Shown here one piece after another: positions 1 to 7,408 of a DNA stretch of 17,358 nt (position 1 is the first letter of the stretch; every line of letters begins with the position of its first letter). The DNA is taken from NCBI GenBank assembly GCA_004556965.1, contig SFFE01000028.1, forward strand, positions 1-17,358, written 5' to 3'. This DNA comes from Clostridiales bacterium. Its GTDB lineage: Bacteria; Bacillota; Clostridia; Oscillospirales; Oscillospiraceae. Under the pieces are notes generated by a model that saw only the letters and a program-made list of their open reading frames with translations, was not told the origin of the DNA and made no database searches. The translations under genes and the position numbers were made by a program.

Positions 1-21
1 TATTTTCTTTTAGACATAATG

Positions 22-70
22 ACACCCCTTGATGTACTTCTATTGTCCTACATCAAGGGGTGTTTTGTCT
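22..70 (+). terminator. Intrinsic terminator at left edge
   Basis: A perfect 15-bp inverted repeat pairs 22-36 (ACACCCCTTGATGTA) with 49-63 around a 12-nt loop and is followed on the plus strand by TTTGTCT. It probably ends a plus-strand gene lying left of the window. On the minus strand the hairpin is not followed by a T-run, so it would be at best a weak stop for transcripts of the oxidoreductase copy that ends at 132. The stretch 71-131 holds no other gene. Confidence 0.75.
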
Positions 71-131
71 ATTGTCCGTTTTTACTGGTTCAGTTCACTT
101 GAATCTGCGGGGGGCTTTTGGGTTTGGATCA

Positions 132-443
132 CTAACAGGCTTCGATCTCCTTGATGTTGTACTCGTTGCCTGTGAGCAGATAAGTGTGTTCGCTCTTGCA
201 GTAAGGGCAAATTTTCGCGTACTTCACCGTTGGGTAAGTCTTGTGGCAATCCTCGCAGTAAGTCACCGCCTCCAGCGTCTCGACCCGCAGCTCAGCGCCC
301 TTGAGATAGGTTGTGTCCTTGACGGCCCAGTTCCAGCAGTCGGTCAGATAGTGCGGGATGATGCCGCTCACCTCGCCGACCTCCAGGGTGACGCTGCCGA
401 CCTTTGTCAGCCCGTTTTCTTCGACGACCTTTTCGACTTCCCG
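132..443 (-). pseudogene. Detached HypA-like C-terminal segment of copy 1
   Basis: In a different frame from the gene above, this stretch encodes about 103 residues that match the C-terminus of the 4121-7042 paralogue almost perfectly, from REVEKVVEENG to the terminal KEIEAC. It contains VTLEVGEVSGI and two CxxC pairs (CEDC, CPYC), the pattern of the zinc domain of hydrogenase maturation factor HypA. No ATG or GTG with a ribosome site precedes it in this frame. It would therefore be made only by ribosomal frameshifting from the upstream frame, or not at all. Its intactness argues that the lesion is recent, is repaired by recombination with copy 2, or is a sequencing error. Confidence 0.8.
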
Positions 444-3069
444 CCTCCGGATGGTCACGCACGAGGTGGATCGCGTCGAATTCGCACTTTGTGGTGCACA
501 GGCCGCAGCCGATGCACTTGTTCTGATCGACGATCGTCGCGCCGCAGCCAAGGCAGCGGGACGCTTCCGCCTTCACCTGTTCTTCCGTGAACGTGATGCG
601 GTCGTTCTTGAAGGTCATTGCCTTGCGTTTGTCATGCTGAACCTCCTGCCGCGCCGGTGCGTCGAAGCAATCCAGCCCCACGACGATGTTCTTCTTGTCC
701 AGCTCATAGAACTCACGCAGGTTGCGACCGATGGTCAGGCTCTGTCCATCCTGCACGAAGCGGTGCAGCGAGGTTGCACCCTCGCGGCCTGCCGCGATCG
801 CGTCGATTGCAAACTTCGGGCCGGTATAGCAGTCGCCGCCGACGAAGATGTCCCGCTCCGCCGTCTGATAGGTAACCGCGTCCGCCAAGGCGTTGCCCTT
901 TTTGCCGATTTCCAGCGCGCCGACGTCCAGCGTGCCCCAATCGATCTGCTGTCCGACCGCAGCAATGACGGAATTGACCTTGATGGTTTTGAATTTGCCC
1001 GTTCCGACCGGCGTTCTTCTGCCGCGCTCGTCCGGCTCTCTCAGCTCCATGACCTCAACCTTCAGGCCCGTGACCGCGCCCTTCTCATTGCCGACAATTT
1101 CAACCGGTGCGTTCAGGTAGCAGAACTTCACGCCCTCTGCCATCGCCTCGGCGATCTCTTCCGGGTCGGCCGGCATTTCAGCCTCGCTGCGGCGGTAGAC
1201 AATGTAGGTGTCCTCCGCGCCGAGACGGCGCGCTGCGCGGCACACGTCCATTGCAACGTTGCCGCCGCCGATGACCGCGCACTTCTTGCCGATCTTTGGC
1301 TTCTCGCCAAGGTTCACTTCGCGCAGGAAGTCCACACCGCCGAACACGCCCTCCAGCTCCTCGCCGGGAATATGCAGCGATTGCGATTTCTGTGCGCCGA
1401 TAGCAACATAAAAGCCCTTGTAGCCCTGCTCACGGAGCTGCTGGATGGTGACGTCCTTGCCGATCTCCGTGTTCATCTGGAAGTGTACGCCCATCTCGCG
1501 CAGCACATCGATTTCGGCTTTGATGACCTTCTTTTCCAGGCGGAAGCTGGGAATGCCCATGGTAAGCATACCGCCCGGCTCCTTGTTGCGGTCGAAGACC
1601 GTGACGTTCTCATAGCCCATATTGGCGAGATAGTACGCGCAGCTCAGACCAGCGGGGCCTGCGCCGATGATGGCGATCTTCTCCAGATACGGGATATCCA
1701 CCGGGCGGTGATAGAGACGCTTCGGGATGTAACGGTTCTTCTCGTTCAGCTCCTGCTCAGCGATGAACTTTTTGATCTCGTCGATCGCAACGGCGCGGTC
1801 AATGCTGCCGCGCGTGCAGGCGTCCTCGCAGCGGCGGTTGCAGATAAAGCCGCAGACGGCCGGGAACGGGTTATCCTGCTTGATGAGCTTCAGCGCATCG
1901 AGATAACGCCCCTCAGCGGCCATCTTGATGTAGCCCTGCACGGCGATGTGCGCGGGGCACGCCGTCTTGCATGGAGACGTGCCGGTCTCATGGCAGTTTT
2001 TCTCGTTGTCGACTTTATAATTTTTGTTCCACATGTGCTCGCCCCAGTGGTTTTCGTCGGGCAGGGGCTGCTTGGGATATTCGATCGGGCCGTTCTTCGT
2101 ACAGAGCTTTTGGCCAAGCTTGGCGGCGCCGGCGGGACATACCTCCACGCACTTGCCGCAGGCCACGCACTTCTCCGTCTCGACATGCGCACGGTAGGCC
2201 GACGCAGACATGTTCGGCGTGTTGAACAGCTGGCTCGTGCGCAGGGCGAAGCACACACCGACCTCGCAGTTGCACAGACCGAAGATCTTATCCTCACCGT
2301 CGATGTTCGTGATCTGGTGGACGTAGCCGTTGTCCTCCGCACGCTGGATAATCTGCAGCGCTTCCTCCTTGGTGATCGCGCGGCCCTTGCCGGTCTCGAT
2401 CAGATATTTTGAAAAGTCGCCAAGGCCGATGCAGCAGTCGTCCTGAAGCTCACCGCAGCCCTCGCCGCGCAGCCGCATCGCGTTGCGGCAGGAGCAGTAG
2501 CCCACGCTGAGCTGCCCTTCATACTTGTCCAGCCAGTGCGAAATATGCTCGACAGGCACCGTCTCATTCTTCGCCGGGATGGCCTTCTCAACCGGCACGA
2601 CGTGCATGCCGATGCCTGCGCCTCCGGGAGGCACCATCGCCGTGATCTTCTCCAGCGGCAGGAACGTCATCTGGTCAAAGCCCCACGCCAGCTCCGGGTG
2701 CGCCTCCACCTGCGGGAGCACCATGTTGGTCATCTCCGCGATGCCGGGCACAAACTGCTGCACATAGTACTGCTTTTCGTGCGCAGGATTTTCCCAATTG
2801 TACTCCACAGCGCCCGTCCGCGCGGTCTGCTCCAGCACCTCTTCCACGCGCTTCGGGTCCTTGCCGGTGATACGTGCGATCTCTGCGAGCGTCTTCGGCT
2901 TGCGCAGCCCCATCTTGAGCATGATCTCCGCCGCCTCGTCGGTGACGGTGCGATCCAAAATCACACACTCCGGATCGTCCATCGTAAGCTTCTTGATTCC
3001 CAGCTTATACGGAATGCGGTCCGTGATCATTGCCCCCAGCTTCAGAATCAGTTCTCTTTCTTCTGCCAT
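292..3069 (-). CDS. Multidomain Fe-S/FAD NAD(P)H oxidoreductase, copy 1, frameshifted near its 3' end
   Basis: This reads as a 925-residue protein paralogous to the gene at 4121-7042. In order it has a winged-helix-like segment (about 1-90), a Cys-rich region with a CSCR motif, a CxxCxxCxxxCP ferredoxin motif, the GltD/NfnB N-terminal Fe-S domain (CxxxCP, CxxxCNRRC), an FAD Rossmann motif GAGPAG, a second nucleotide-binding motif GGGNVA followed by YRRSEAEMP, and a second ferredoxin motif ending CEFDAIHL. Residues 1-869 match the paralogue. The last 56 residues are Arg-rich and out of frame, because about 13 extra bases near 441-463 shift the frame. The start at 3069 is chosen because MAEERELILKLG aligns with MAGERELILKLG of the paralogue and follows an AAGGGGG/AGGA ribosome site. 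The in-frame ATG at 3096 lies upstream of that site. By family it should be a cytoplasmic electron-transfer enzyme between NAD(P)H and ferredoxin or another partner; the exact reaction is unknown. Confidence 0.88.
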   Translation of the reverse strand: MAEERELILKLGAMITDRIPYKLGIKKLTMDDPECVILDRTVTDEAAEIMLKMGLRKPKTLAEIARITGKDPKRVEEVLEQTARTGAVEYNWENPAHEKQYYVQQFVPGIAEMTNMVLPQVEAHPELAWGFDQMTFLPLEKITAMVPPGGAGIGMHVVPVEKAIPAKNETVPVEHISHWLDKYEGQLSVGYCSCRNAMRLRGEGCGELQDDCCIGLGDFSKYLIETGKGRAITKEEALQIIQRAEDNGYVHQITNIDGEDKIFGLCNCEVGVCFALRTSQLFNTPNMSASAYRAHVETEKCVACGKCVEVCPAGAAKLGQKLCTKNGPIEYPKQPLPDENHWGEHMWNKNYKVDNEKNCHETGTSPCKTACPAHIAVQGYIKMAAEGRYLDALKLIKQDNPFPAVCGFICNRRCEDACTRGSIDRAVAIDEIKKFIAEQELNEKNRYIPKRLYHRPVDIPYLEKIAIIGAGPAGLSCAYYLANMGYENVTVFDRNKEPGGMLTMGIPSFRLEKKVIKAEIDVLREMGVHFQMNTEIGKDVTIQQLREQGYKGFYVAIGAQKSQSLHIPGEELEGVFGGVDFLREVNLGEKPKIGKKCAVIGGGNVAMDVCRAARRLGAEDTYIVYRRSEAEMPADPEEIAEAMAEGVKFCYLNAPVEIVGNEKGAVTGLKVEVMELREPDERGRRTPVGTGKFKTIKVNSVIAAVGQQIDWGTLDVGALEIGKKGNALADAVTYQTAERDIFVGGDCYTGPKFAIDAIAAGREGATSLHRFVQDGQSLTIGRNLREFYELDKKNIVVGLDCFDAPARQEVQHDKRKAMTFKNDRITFTEEQVKAEASRCLGCGATIVDQNKCIGCGLCTTKCEFDAIHLVRDHPEAGSRKGRRRKRADKGRQRHPGGRRGERHHPALSDRLLELGRQGHNLSQGR

Positions 3070-3119
3070 AATGTCCTGTTCCCCCTTAGTTGACATTTGT
3101 GAAATTTACAGATACAATA

Positions 3120-3136
3120 AATTGGTCAATGCAATT
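3120..3136. promoter_or_regulatory. Candidate operator at the copy 1 promoter (AATTG-N7-CAATT)
   Basis: AATTGGTCAATGCAATT is an inverted repeat with 5-bp arms lying four bases downstream of the predicted -10 box of copy 1, so over the likely transcription start. A closely related repeat sits at the same place in front of copy 2 (7094-7110). A GntR/FCD regulator bound here would block initiation. Binding by the regulator at 3330-4055 is inference. Confidence 0.45.
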
Positions 3137-3139
3137 CAT

Positions 3140-3168
3140 ATTAAACGCAGTTGTCAATCAAATGTCAA
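3140..3168 (-). promoter_or_regulatory. Sigma-A type promoter of copy 1
   Basis: Read on the minus strand, TTGACA (3168-3163) is followed after 17 bases by TTTAAT (3145-3140). The predicted start near 3133 gives a leader of about 65 nt before the ATG at 3069. Confidence 0.7.
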
Positions 3169-3256
3169 TAACTTCATATCAAATTCAGTCGTTTTCAGCC
3201 GTTTCGCAAAGTTTTTGCATGCAGGAATATAGGAACTGCACACAAAAGAGTGAAAT

Positions 3257-3313
3257 TGGTCTTGGTCTGACCGCAGCCGATTTTTTGGCATGGTCAGAAG
3301 CACAGAACTGGTC
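3257..3313. promoter_or_regulatory. Cluster of TGGTC half-sites, one FadR-like dyad, upstream of the GntR gene
   Basis: TGGTC occurs at 3257, 3263, 3291 and 3309, plus once at 3123 inside the copy 1 operator candidate. At 3263-3273 it forms TGGTCTGACCG, close to the TGGTCxGACCA dyad known for FadR-type GntR regulators. The last site ends just before the ribosome site of the regulator gene, a position suited to autoregulation. No convincing -35/-10 pair for the plus-strand gene was found in 3170-3320. Confidence 0.4.
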
Positions 3314-3329
3314 ACAGAGGGGATTTCAA

Positions 3330-4055
3330 ATGGAGAACTTTGAAAAAATCACAGCGCCAACCATCAAGGAGCTGTTCGTGCAGCGAATTGCCAATCTGAT
3401 CCTGTCGGGCAGGCTCGCGGTAGGTGAACGTCTCCCCTCGGAACGCGCACTGGCCGAGCAAATGGGCATCAGCAAAACGGTTGTCCACGGCGGGTTGGAA
3501 GAGCTTTCCCGCATCGGCCTTGTGCGGATCAAGCCACAGAGCGGCGTTACGGTTGCAGATTATATGGTCACCGGCAATCTGGAGACCTTCAACGCCATTG
3601 TGCGGTTCACTGGCAGCAATCTAAGCCCGGACATCATCAGCGCGATCTTCGACATGCGGCTGGCAATCGAGGGCTTTGCCATGAAGCGATTTGCAGCGTG
3701 CCACACGCAGGAGGACATTCTTACGCTGCGCAAAATGATCGATGAGATCGGCCATTACGTCGCTTCAGACGCCATGTCCTACACCGGACTCGCAGAACGC
3801 TTTTTTGAATTTCACTTCACAATTTGCCGGTTCAGCCGCAGCCCGATGCTGCCCCTGACCATGAACGCCGTGCGGGAAGGCTCCCTCGCCTTCTGGGAGA
3901 CGTACATCCGAACCACCAGTATTGAAAGCGCACTGAATTTGCTCAGCAAATTTGTAGACCTCTTTGCGCAAAGCGATGGCGACGGCGCGTACGCGCTGAT
4001 GGAAGCCGGCTTACATGCGCAGCTGGAAAAATACCGTTCGCAGACGAATTTCTGA
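3330..4055 (+). CDS. GntR family (FadR/FCD subfamily) transcriptional regulator
   Basis: A 241-residue DNA-binding regulator. Residues about 10-75 form the GntR winged helix (GERLPSERALAEQMGISKT, then an LEELSRIGLVRIKPQSG wing). Residues about 100-235 are an all-helical FCD-type ligand domain with FEFHFTICRFSRSP and a terminal GLHAQLEKY. The His usually found in the 'EH' helix of metal-binding FCD domains is not obvious, so the ligand pocket may be atypical. FCD regulators commonly sense organic or amino acids; the effector here is unknown. The start at 3330 has an AGAGGGG ribosome site about 8 bases upstream. The same frame stays open to 3090, but that extension has no family similarity. The gene is divergent from copy 1 and convergent with copy 2, so it probably controls one or both oxidoreductases. 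Confidence 0.9.
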   Translation: MENFEKITAPTIKELFVQRIANLILSGRLAVGERLPSERALAEQMGISKTVVHGGLEELSRIGLVRIKPQSGVTVADYMVTGNLETFNAIVRFTGSNLSPDIISAIFDMRLAIEGFAMKRFAACHTQEDILTLRKMIDEIGHYVASDAMSYTGLAERFFEFHFTICRFSRSPMLPLTMNAVREGSLAFWETYIRTTSIESALNLLSKFVDLFAQSDGDGAYALMEAGLHAQLEKYRSQTNF

Positions 4056-4066
4056 GTCATTTTCAG

Positions 4067-4105
4067 CAAAAACCCGCAGATTCCGTTTGAATCTGCGGGT
4101 TTTTT
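4067..4105. terminator. Bidirectional terminator between the regulator and copy 2
   Basis: Arms AACCCGCAGATTC (4071-4083) and GAATCTGCGGGTT (4089-4101) form a 13-bp stem with a 5-nt loop. T-rich tracts follow on both strands (4100-4105 on plus, the complement of 4067-4072 on minus), so the hairpin can stop both convergent genes. Confidence 0.88.
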
Positions 4106-4120
4106 CATTGGATTTTTGTG

Positions 4121-7042
4121 TTAACAGGCTTCGATCTCCTTGATGTTGTACTCGTTGCCTGTGAGCAGATAGGTGTGTTCGCTCTTGCAGTAAGGGCAAA
4201 TTTTTGCGTACTTCACCGTCGGATACGTCTTGTGACAGTCCTCACAGTAAGTCACCGCCTCCAGCGTCTCGACCCGCAGCTCAGCGCCCTTGAGATAGGT
4301 CGTGTCCTTGACGGCCCAGTTCCAGCAATCCGTCAGATAGTGCGGGATGATGCCGCTCACCTCGCCGACCTCCAGGGTGACGCTGCCGACCTTTGTCAGC
4401 CCGTTTTCTTCGACGACCTTTTCGACTTCCTCGCGCGTCAGGTGGATCGCGTCAAATTCGCACTTCGTGGTGCACAGGCCGCAGCCGATGCACTTGTTCT
4501 GATCGACGATCGTCGCACCGCAGCCGAGGCAGCGGGACGCTTCCGCCTTCACCTGTTCTTCCGTGAACGTGATGCGGTCGTTCTTGAAGGTCTTCGCCTT
4601 TTTCTTGTCGTGCGCAACTTTCTGCCGTGCCGGTGCATCAAAGCAATCCAGCGGCAGAACCACACCCTTCTTATCCAGCTCATAGAAGTCCCGCGGGTTG
4701 CGCGCCAGCGTCAGGCTCTGCCCCGGATGTACGTAGCGGTGCAGCGAGATCGCACCCTCGCGGCCTGCCGCAATCGCGTCGATTGCAAACTTCGGACCGG
4801 TATGTACGTCGCCGCCGACGAAGATGTCGCTCTGCGCCGTCTGGTACGTGACAGCATCCGCAACGGCCGTGCCCTTCGCAGTCGTCTCCAGCGCGCCCAC
4901 GTCCAGCGTGCCCCAATCGACCTTCTGGCCGATCGCGCCGATGACGGAGCTGACCTCGATGGTCTCGAACTTGCCGGTGCCGACGGGCTTTCTTCTGCCC
5001 TTCTCATCCGCTGCGCCAAGCTCCATGATCTCGACCTTCAGGCCCGTGACCTTACCGTCCTCGCCCAGAATCTCCGCCGGAGCGTTCAGGTAGCGGAACT
5101 TCACGCCCTCTGCCATCGCCTCTGCGACCTCTTCCGGATCGGCAGGCATTTCGGCTTCGCTGCGGCGGTACACGATGCAAGTCTCCTTCGCACCGAGGCG
5201 GATCGCCGTGCGGCACACGTCCATTGCCACATTGCCGCCGCCGATGACCGCGCACTTCTTGCCGATTTTCGGCTTCTTGCCGAGATTCACTTCCCGCAGG
5301 AAGTCCACACCGCCGAACACGCCTTCCAGCTCCTCGCCCGGCACGCCGATCGGAGCGCTCTTCTGTGCGCCGATGGCGACATAGAAGCCCTTGTACCCCT
5401 CGTCGCGCAGCTGCTGGATCGTAACGTCTTTGCCGACATCCACGCCGCACCGGAAGGTAACGCCCATCTCCTTGAGCACGTCGATTTCCGCGTTCACCAC
5501 GTCGCGCTCCAGACGGAAGCTCGGGATGCCCAGCGTCAGCATGCCGCCCGGAACCGGGTTGCGGTCGAACACCGTGACATTGGCATAGCCCATCTGCGCC
5601 AGATAGTACGCGCAGCTCATACCTGCCGGGCCTGCGCCGATGATCGCGATCTTTTCTTCGTAATCCTTGTCGTCGCCCTTGTGGCGGATCTTCTTCGGGA
5701 TATAGCGGTTCTCCGCTTTGAGCTCCTGCTCGGCGATGAATTTCTTAATCTCGTCAATTGCGAGCGCCTGATCCACGTCGCCGCGGGTGCAGGCGTCCTC
5801 GCAGCGGCGGTTGCAGATGCTGCCGCAGACGGCCGGGAACGGGTTATCCTGCTTGATGAGCTTCAGCGCGTCCAGATACCGGCCCTGCGCCGCCATCTTG
5901 ATGTAGCCCTGCACCGCGATGTGCGCCGGGCAGGCCGTCTTGCACGGAGCCGTACCGGTCTCGTGGCAGTTTTTCTGGTTGTCGTTCTTGTAGTTCTTGT
6001 TCCACATATGCTCGCCCCAGTGGTTGTCGTCGGGCAGGGGCTGCTTGGGATACTCGATGGGTCCGTTTTTGGTGCAGAGCTTCTGGCCGAGCTTCGCCGC
6101 GCCGGCGGGACATACCTCTACGCACTTGCCGCAGGCCACGCAGTTTTTGGTGTCGACGTGCGCTCTGTAAGCGGAGGCGGACATGTTCGGCGTGTTGAAC
6201 AGCTGGCTCGTGCGCAGGGCGAAGCAGGAGCCGAGCGCGCAGTTGCAGATGGCAAAGATCTTATCCTCGCCGTCGATGTTCGTGATCTGGTGGACGTAGC
6301 CGTTGTCCTCCGCGCGCTGCAGGATTTCCATCGCCTCTTCATAGGTAATGGGACGGCCCATGTTGTTTTCTTCGCAGTATTTCGCAAACTGGCCGACCGC
6401 GATGCACAGCTCATCCTGCAGTTCGCCGCAGCCGTCGCCCGCAATGCGCATGGCGTTGCGGCAGGAGCAGTAGCCCACGCCGAGCTGTCCCTCATACTTC
6501 TTCAGCCAGTGAGAGAGATGCTCAACGTCCACAGACTCGTTCTTCGCGGGAATGGCTTTCTCGACCGGAATGACGTGCATACCGACGCCCGAGCCTCCGG
6601 GAGGCACCATCGGGGTGATCTTCGTCAGCGGCATAAATGCCATGTTGTCAAAGAACTTCGGGATTTCCGGGTGCTCCTCCGTCTGCTCGATGTGCATGTT
6701 CATGAGCTCTGCACAGCCGGGAACAAAGATGGGCAGAACATACTGCTTCTCATGGTTTGCATTCTCCCAGTTGTACTCCAGAAGGCCGATGCCCGACATC
6801 TGATCGAGCAGCGCTCTCACTTCCTCAGTACGCTTGCCGACTTTTTTCGCAAGTTTCTCAGGTGTGATGGGCACACGGACGTCCATCGCCAGCGCAAGCT
6901 CCGCCATCTCATCCGTGACGACGCTTGCAAGGCCATAGTACTCCGGCGAATTTGCGTCCAGCTTCGTCATGCCAAGCTTGACATCGACTCTGTCTGTAAT
7001 CTTTTTGCCCAGTTTCAGAATCAGTTCTCTTTCTCCCGCCAT
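4121..7042 (-). CDS. Multidomain Fe-S/FAD NAD(P)H oxidoreductase with HypA-like C-terminus, copy 2 (intact)
   Basis: A 973-residue soluble protein with no signal peptide or membrane segment. Residues 1-90 look like a winged helix (PEKLAKKVGKRTEEVRALLD). Residues 190-275 are Cys-rich (CSCR at 192-195; C205, C213, C266, C268, C273). C301/C304/C307/C311 form a ferredoxin motif. Residues 355-440 are the GltD/NfnB N-terminal Fe-S domain (C359, C367, C371, C406, C410, C414, C418). GAGPAG at 469-474 binds FAD, and GGGNVA at 601-606 with YRRSEAEMP suggests NAD(P)H binding. C851/C854/C857/C861 form a second ferredoxin motif. Residues 870-973 resemble HypA, with zinc pairs C933/C936 and C949/C952 but no N-terminal Met-His-Glu nickel site. 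GltD and NfnB proteins shuttle electrons between NADPH and Fe-S partners; that role here is inferred and the physiological partner is unknown. The start has an AAAGGAG site 8 bases upstream. Confidence 0.92.
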   Translation of the reverse strand: MAGERELILKLGKKITDRVDVKLGMTKLDANSPEYYGLASVVTDEMAELALAMDVRVPITPEKLAKKVGKRTEEVRALLDQMSGIGLLEYNWENANHEKQYVLPIFVPGCAELMNMHIEQTEEHPEIPKFFDNMAFMPLTKITPMVPPGGSGVGMHVIPVEKAIPAKNESVDVEHLSHWLKKYEGQLGVGYCSCRNAMRIAGDGCGELQDELCIAVGQFAKYCEENNMGRPITYEEAMEILQRAEDNGYVHQITNIDGEDKIFAICNCALGSCFALRTSQLFNTPNMSASAYRAHVDTKNCVACGKCVEVCPAGAAKLGQKLCTKNGPIEYPKQPLPDDNHWGEHMWNKNYKNDNQKNCHETGTAPCKTACPAHIAVQGYIKMAAQGRYLDALKLIKQDNPFPAVCGSICNRRCEDACTRGDVDQALAIDEIKKFIAEQELKAENRYIPKKIRHKGDDKDYEEKIAIIGAGPAGMSCAYYLAQMGYANVTVFDRNPVPGGMLTLGIPSFRLERDVVNAEIDVLKEMGVTFRCGVDVGKDVTIQQLRDEGYKGFYVAIGAQKSAPIGVPGEELEGVFGGVDFLREVNLGKKPKIGKKCAVIGGGNVAMDVCRTAIRLGAKETCIVYRRSEAEMPADPEEVAEAMAEGVKFRYLNAPAEILGEDGKVTGLKVEIMELGAADEKGRRKPVGTGKFETIEVSSVIGAIGQKVDWGTLDVGALETTAKGTAVADAVTYQTAQSDIFVGGDVHTGPKFAIDAIAAGREGAISLHRYVHPGQSLTLARNPRDFYELDKKGVVLPLDCFDAPARQKVAHDKKKAKTFKNDRITFTEEQVKAEASRCLGCGATIVDQNKCIGCGLCTTKCEFDAIHLTREEVEKVVEENGLTKVGSVTLEVGEVSGIIPHYLTDCWNWAVKDTTYLKGAELRVETLEAVTYCEDCHKTYPTVKYAKICPYCKSEHTYLLTGNEYNIKEIEAC

Positions 7043-7093
7043 TTTTCAGGCTCCTTTCCCATTTTGTAATTTGGTTCCGGTGCAACGCTATGT

Positions 7094-7110
7094 TAATTGA
7101 TGTACAATTA
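7094..7110. promoter_or_regulatory. Candidate operator at the copy 2 promoter (TAATTG-N5-CAATTA)
   Basis: TAATTGATGTACAATTA is an inverted repeat with 6-bp arms that touches the -10 box of the copy 2 promoter and covers the predicted start of transcription. It shares AATTG/CAATT arms with the repeat at the copy 1 promoter, although the spacer is 5 rather than 7. A short perfect palindrome, TTGTACAA, lies upstream at 7159-7166. Confidence 0.45.
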
Positions 7111-7139
7111 TCATACCACACAAGCCGGGTAACTTTCAA
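7110..7139 (-). promoter_or_regulatory. Promoter of copy 2
   Basis: On the minus strand TTGAAA (7139-7134) is separated by 18 bases from TATGAT (7115-7110). The predicted start near 7103 gives a leader of about 60 nt before the ATG at 7042. Confidence 0.6.
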
Positions 7140-7203
7140 TACGGAAAACCACATCATTTTGTACAACACGCCCCTGAAACTGCAAATTTCTCAAAAATAC
7201 GGC

Positions 7204-7232
7204 TTGACAAACCGAAAAAGCGGGACTATAAT
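7204..7232 (+). promoter_or_regulatory. Consensus promoter of the met transporter operon
   Basis: TTGACA (7204-7209), a 17-base spacer and TATAAT (7227-7232) match the sigma-A consensus at all 12 positions with ideal spacing. Such a strong constitutive-looking promoter fits control after initiation by the leader terminator at 7427-7473. Predicted transcription start is near 7239. Confidence 0.92.
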
Positions 7233-7283
7233 GCGCCCGAAGCCTCAAACCGGGGCCAACATCGAAGAAAGGAGACGCGCCAT

Positions 7284-7400
7284 ATGACTTCCGCACGCAG
7301 AGCCAACATGATGATGGATATGATGATGTGCATGCCCAGCTGCATGTGCATGTCTCGTCGTGCTCAAAATTATGGCTCGTCTTGTATCATATCCGCTTGA
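7284..7400 (+). CDS. Met/Cys-rich leader peptide, candidate attenuator of metNIQ
   Basis: A 38-codon ORF with an AAGGAG ribosome site (7268-7273) nine bases before its ATG, about 45 nt downstream of the predicted transcription start. It contains ten Met and four Cys codons, packed at residues 9-23 as MMMDMMMCMPSCMCM. The rest is unremarkable (SRRAQNYG and so on). The stop codon at 7398-7400 lies 30 nt before a strong terminator, and the next gene is metN. The layout matches classical leader peptides such as those of trp or his operons, with Met, and perhaps Cys, as the sensed amino acid. Scarcity of charged Met-tRNA would stall the ribosome at 7308-7352. A copper- or metal-binding micropeptide is an alternative reading of the Met/Cys motif, but its position favours a regulatory role. 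Confidence 0.75.
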   Translation: MTSARRANMMMDMMMCMPSCMCMSRRAQNYGSSCIISA

Positions 7401-7408
7401 TTTTTTCA

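Noticed and set aside
3090..3329. Upstream extension of the GntR reading frame by 80 codons
   Set aside because: It has no family similarity, overlaps the promoter and operator region, and the ATG at 3330 has a good ribosome site and the usual GntR N-terminus.
4118..7069. A 983-codon open frame on the plus strand opposite copy 2, and a similar 684-codon frame opposite copy 1 (358-2412)
   Set aside because: They are antisense to clearly conserved genes, rich in Arg, Leu, Ala and His as expected of GC-rich complementary frames, and lack ribosome sites and family features. Their similarity to each other only mirrors the paralogy of the real genes.
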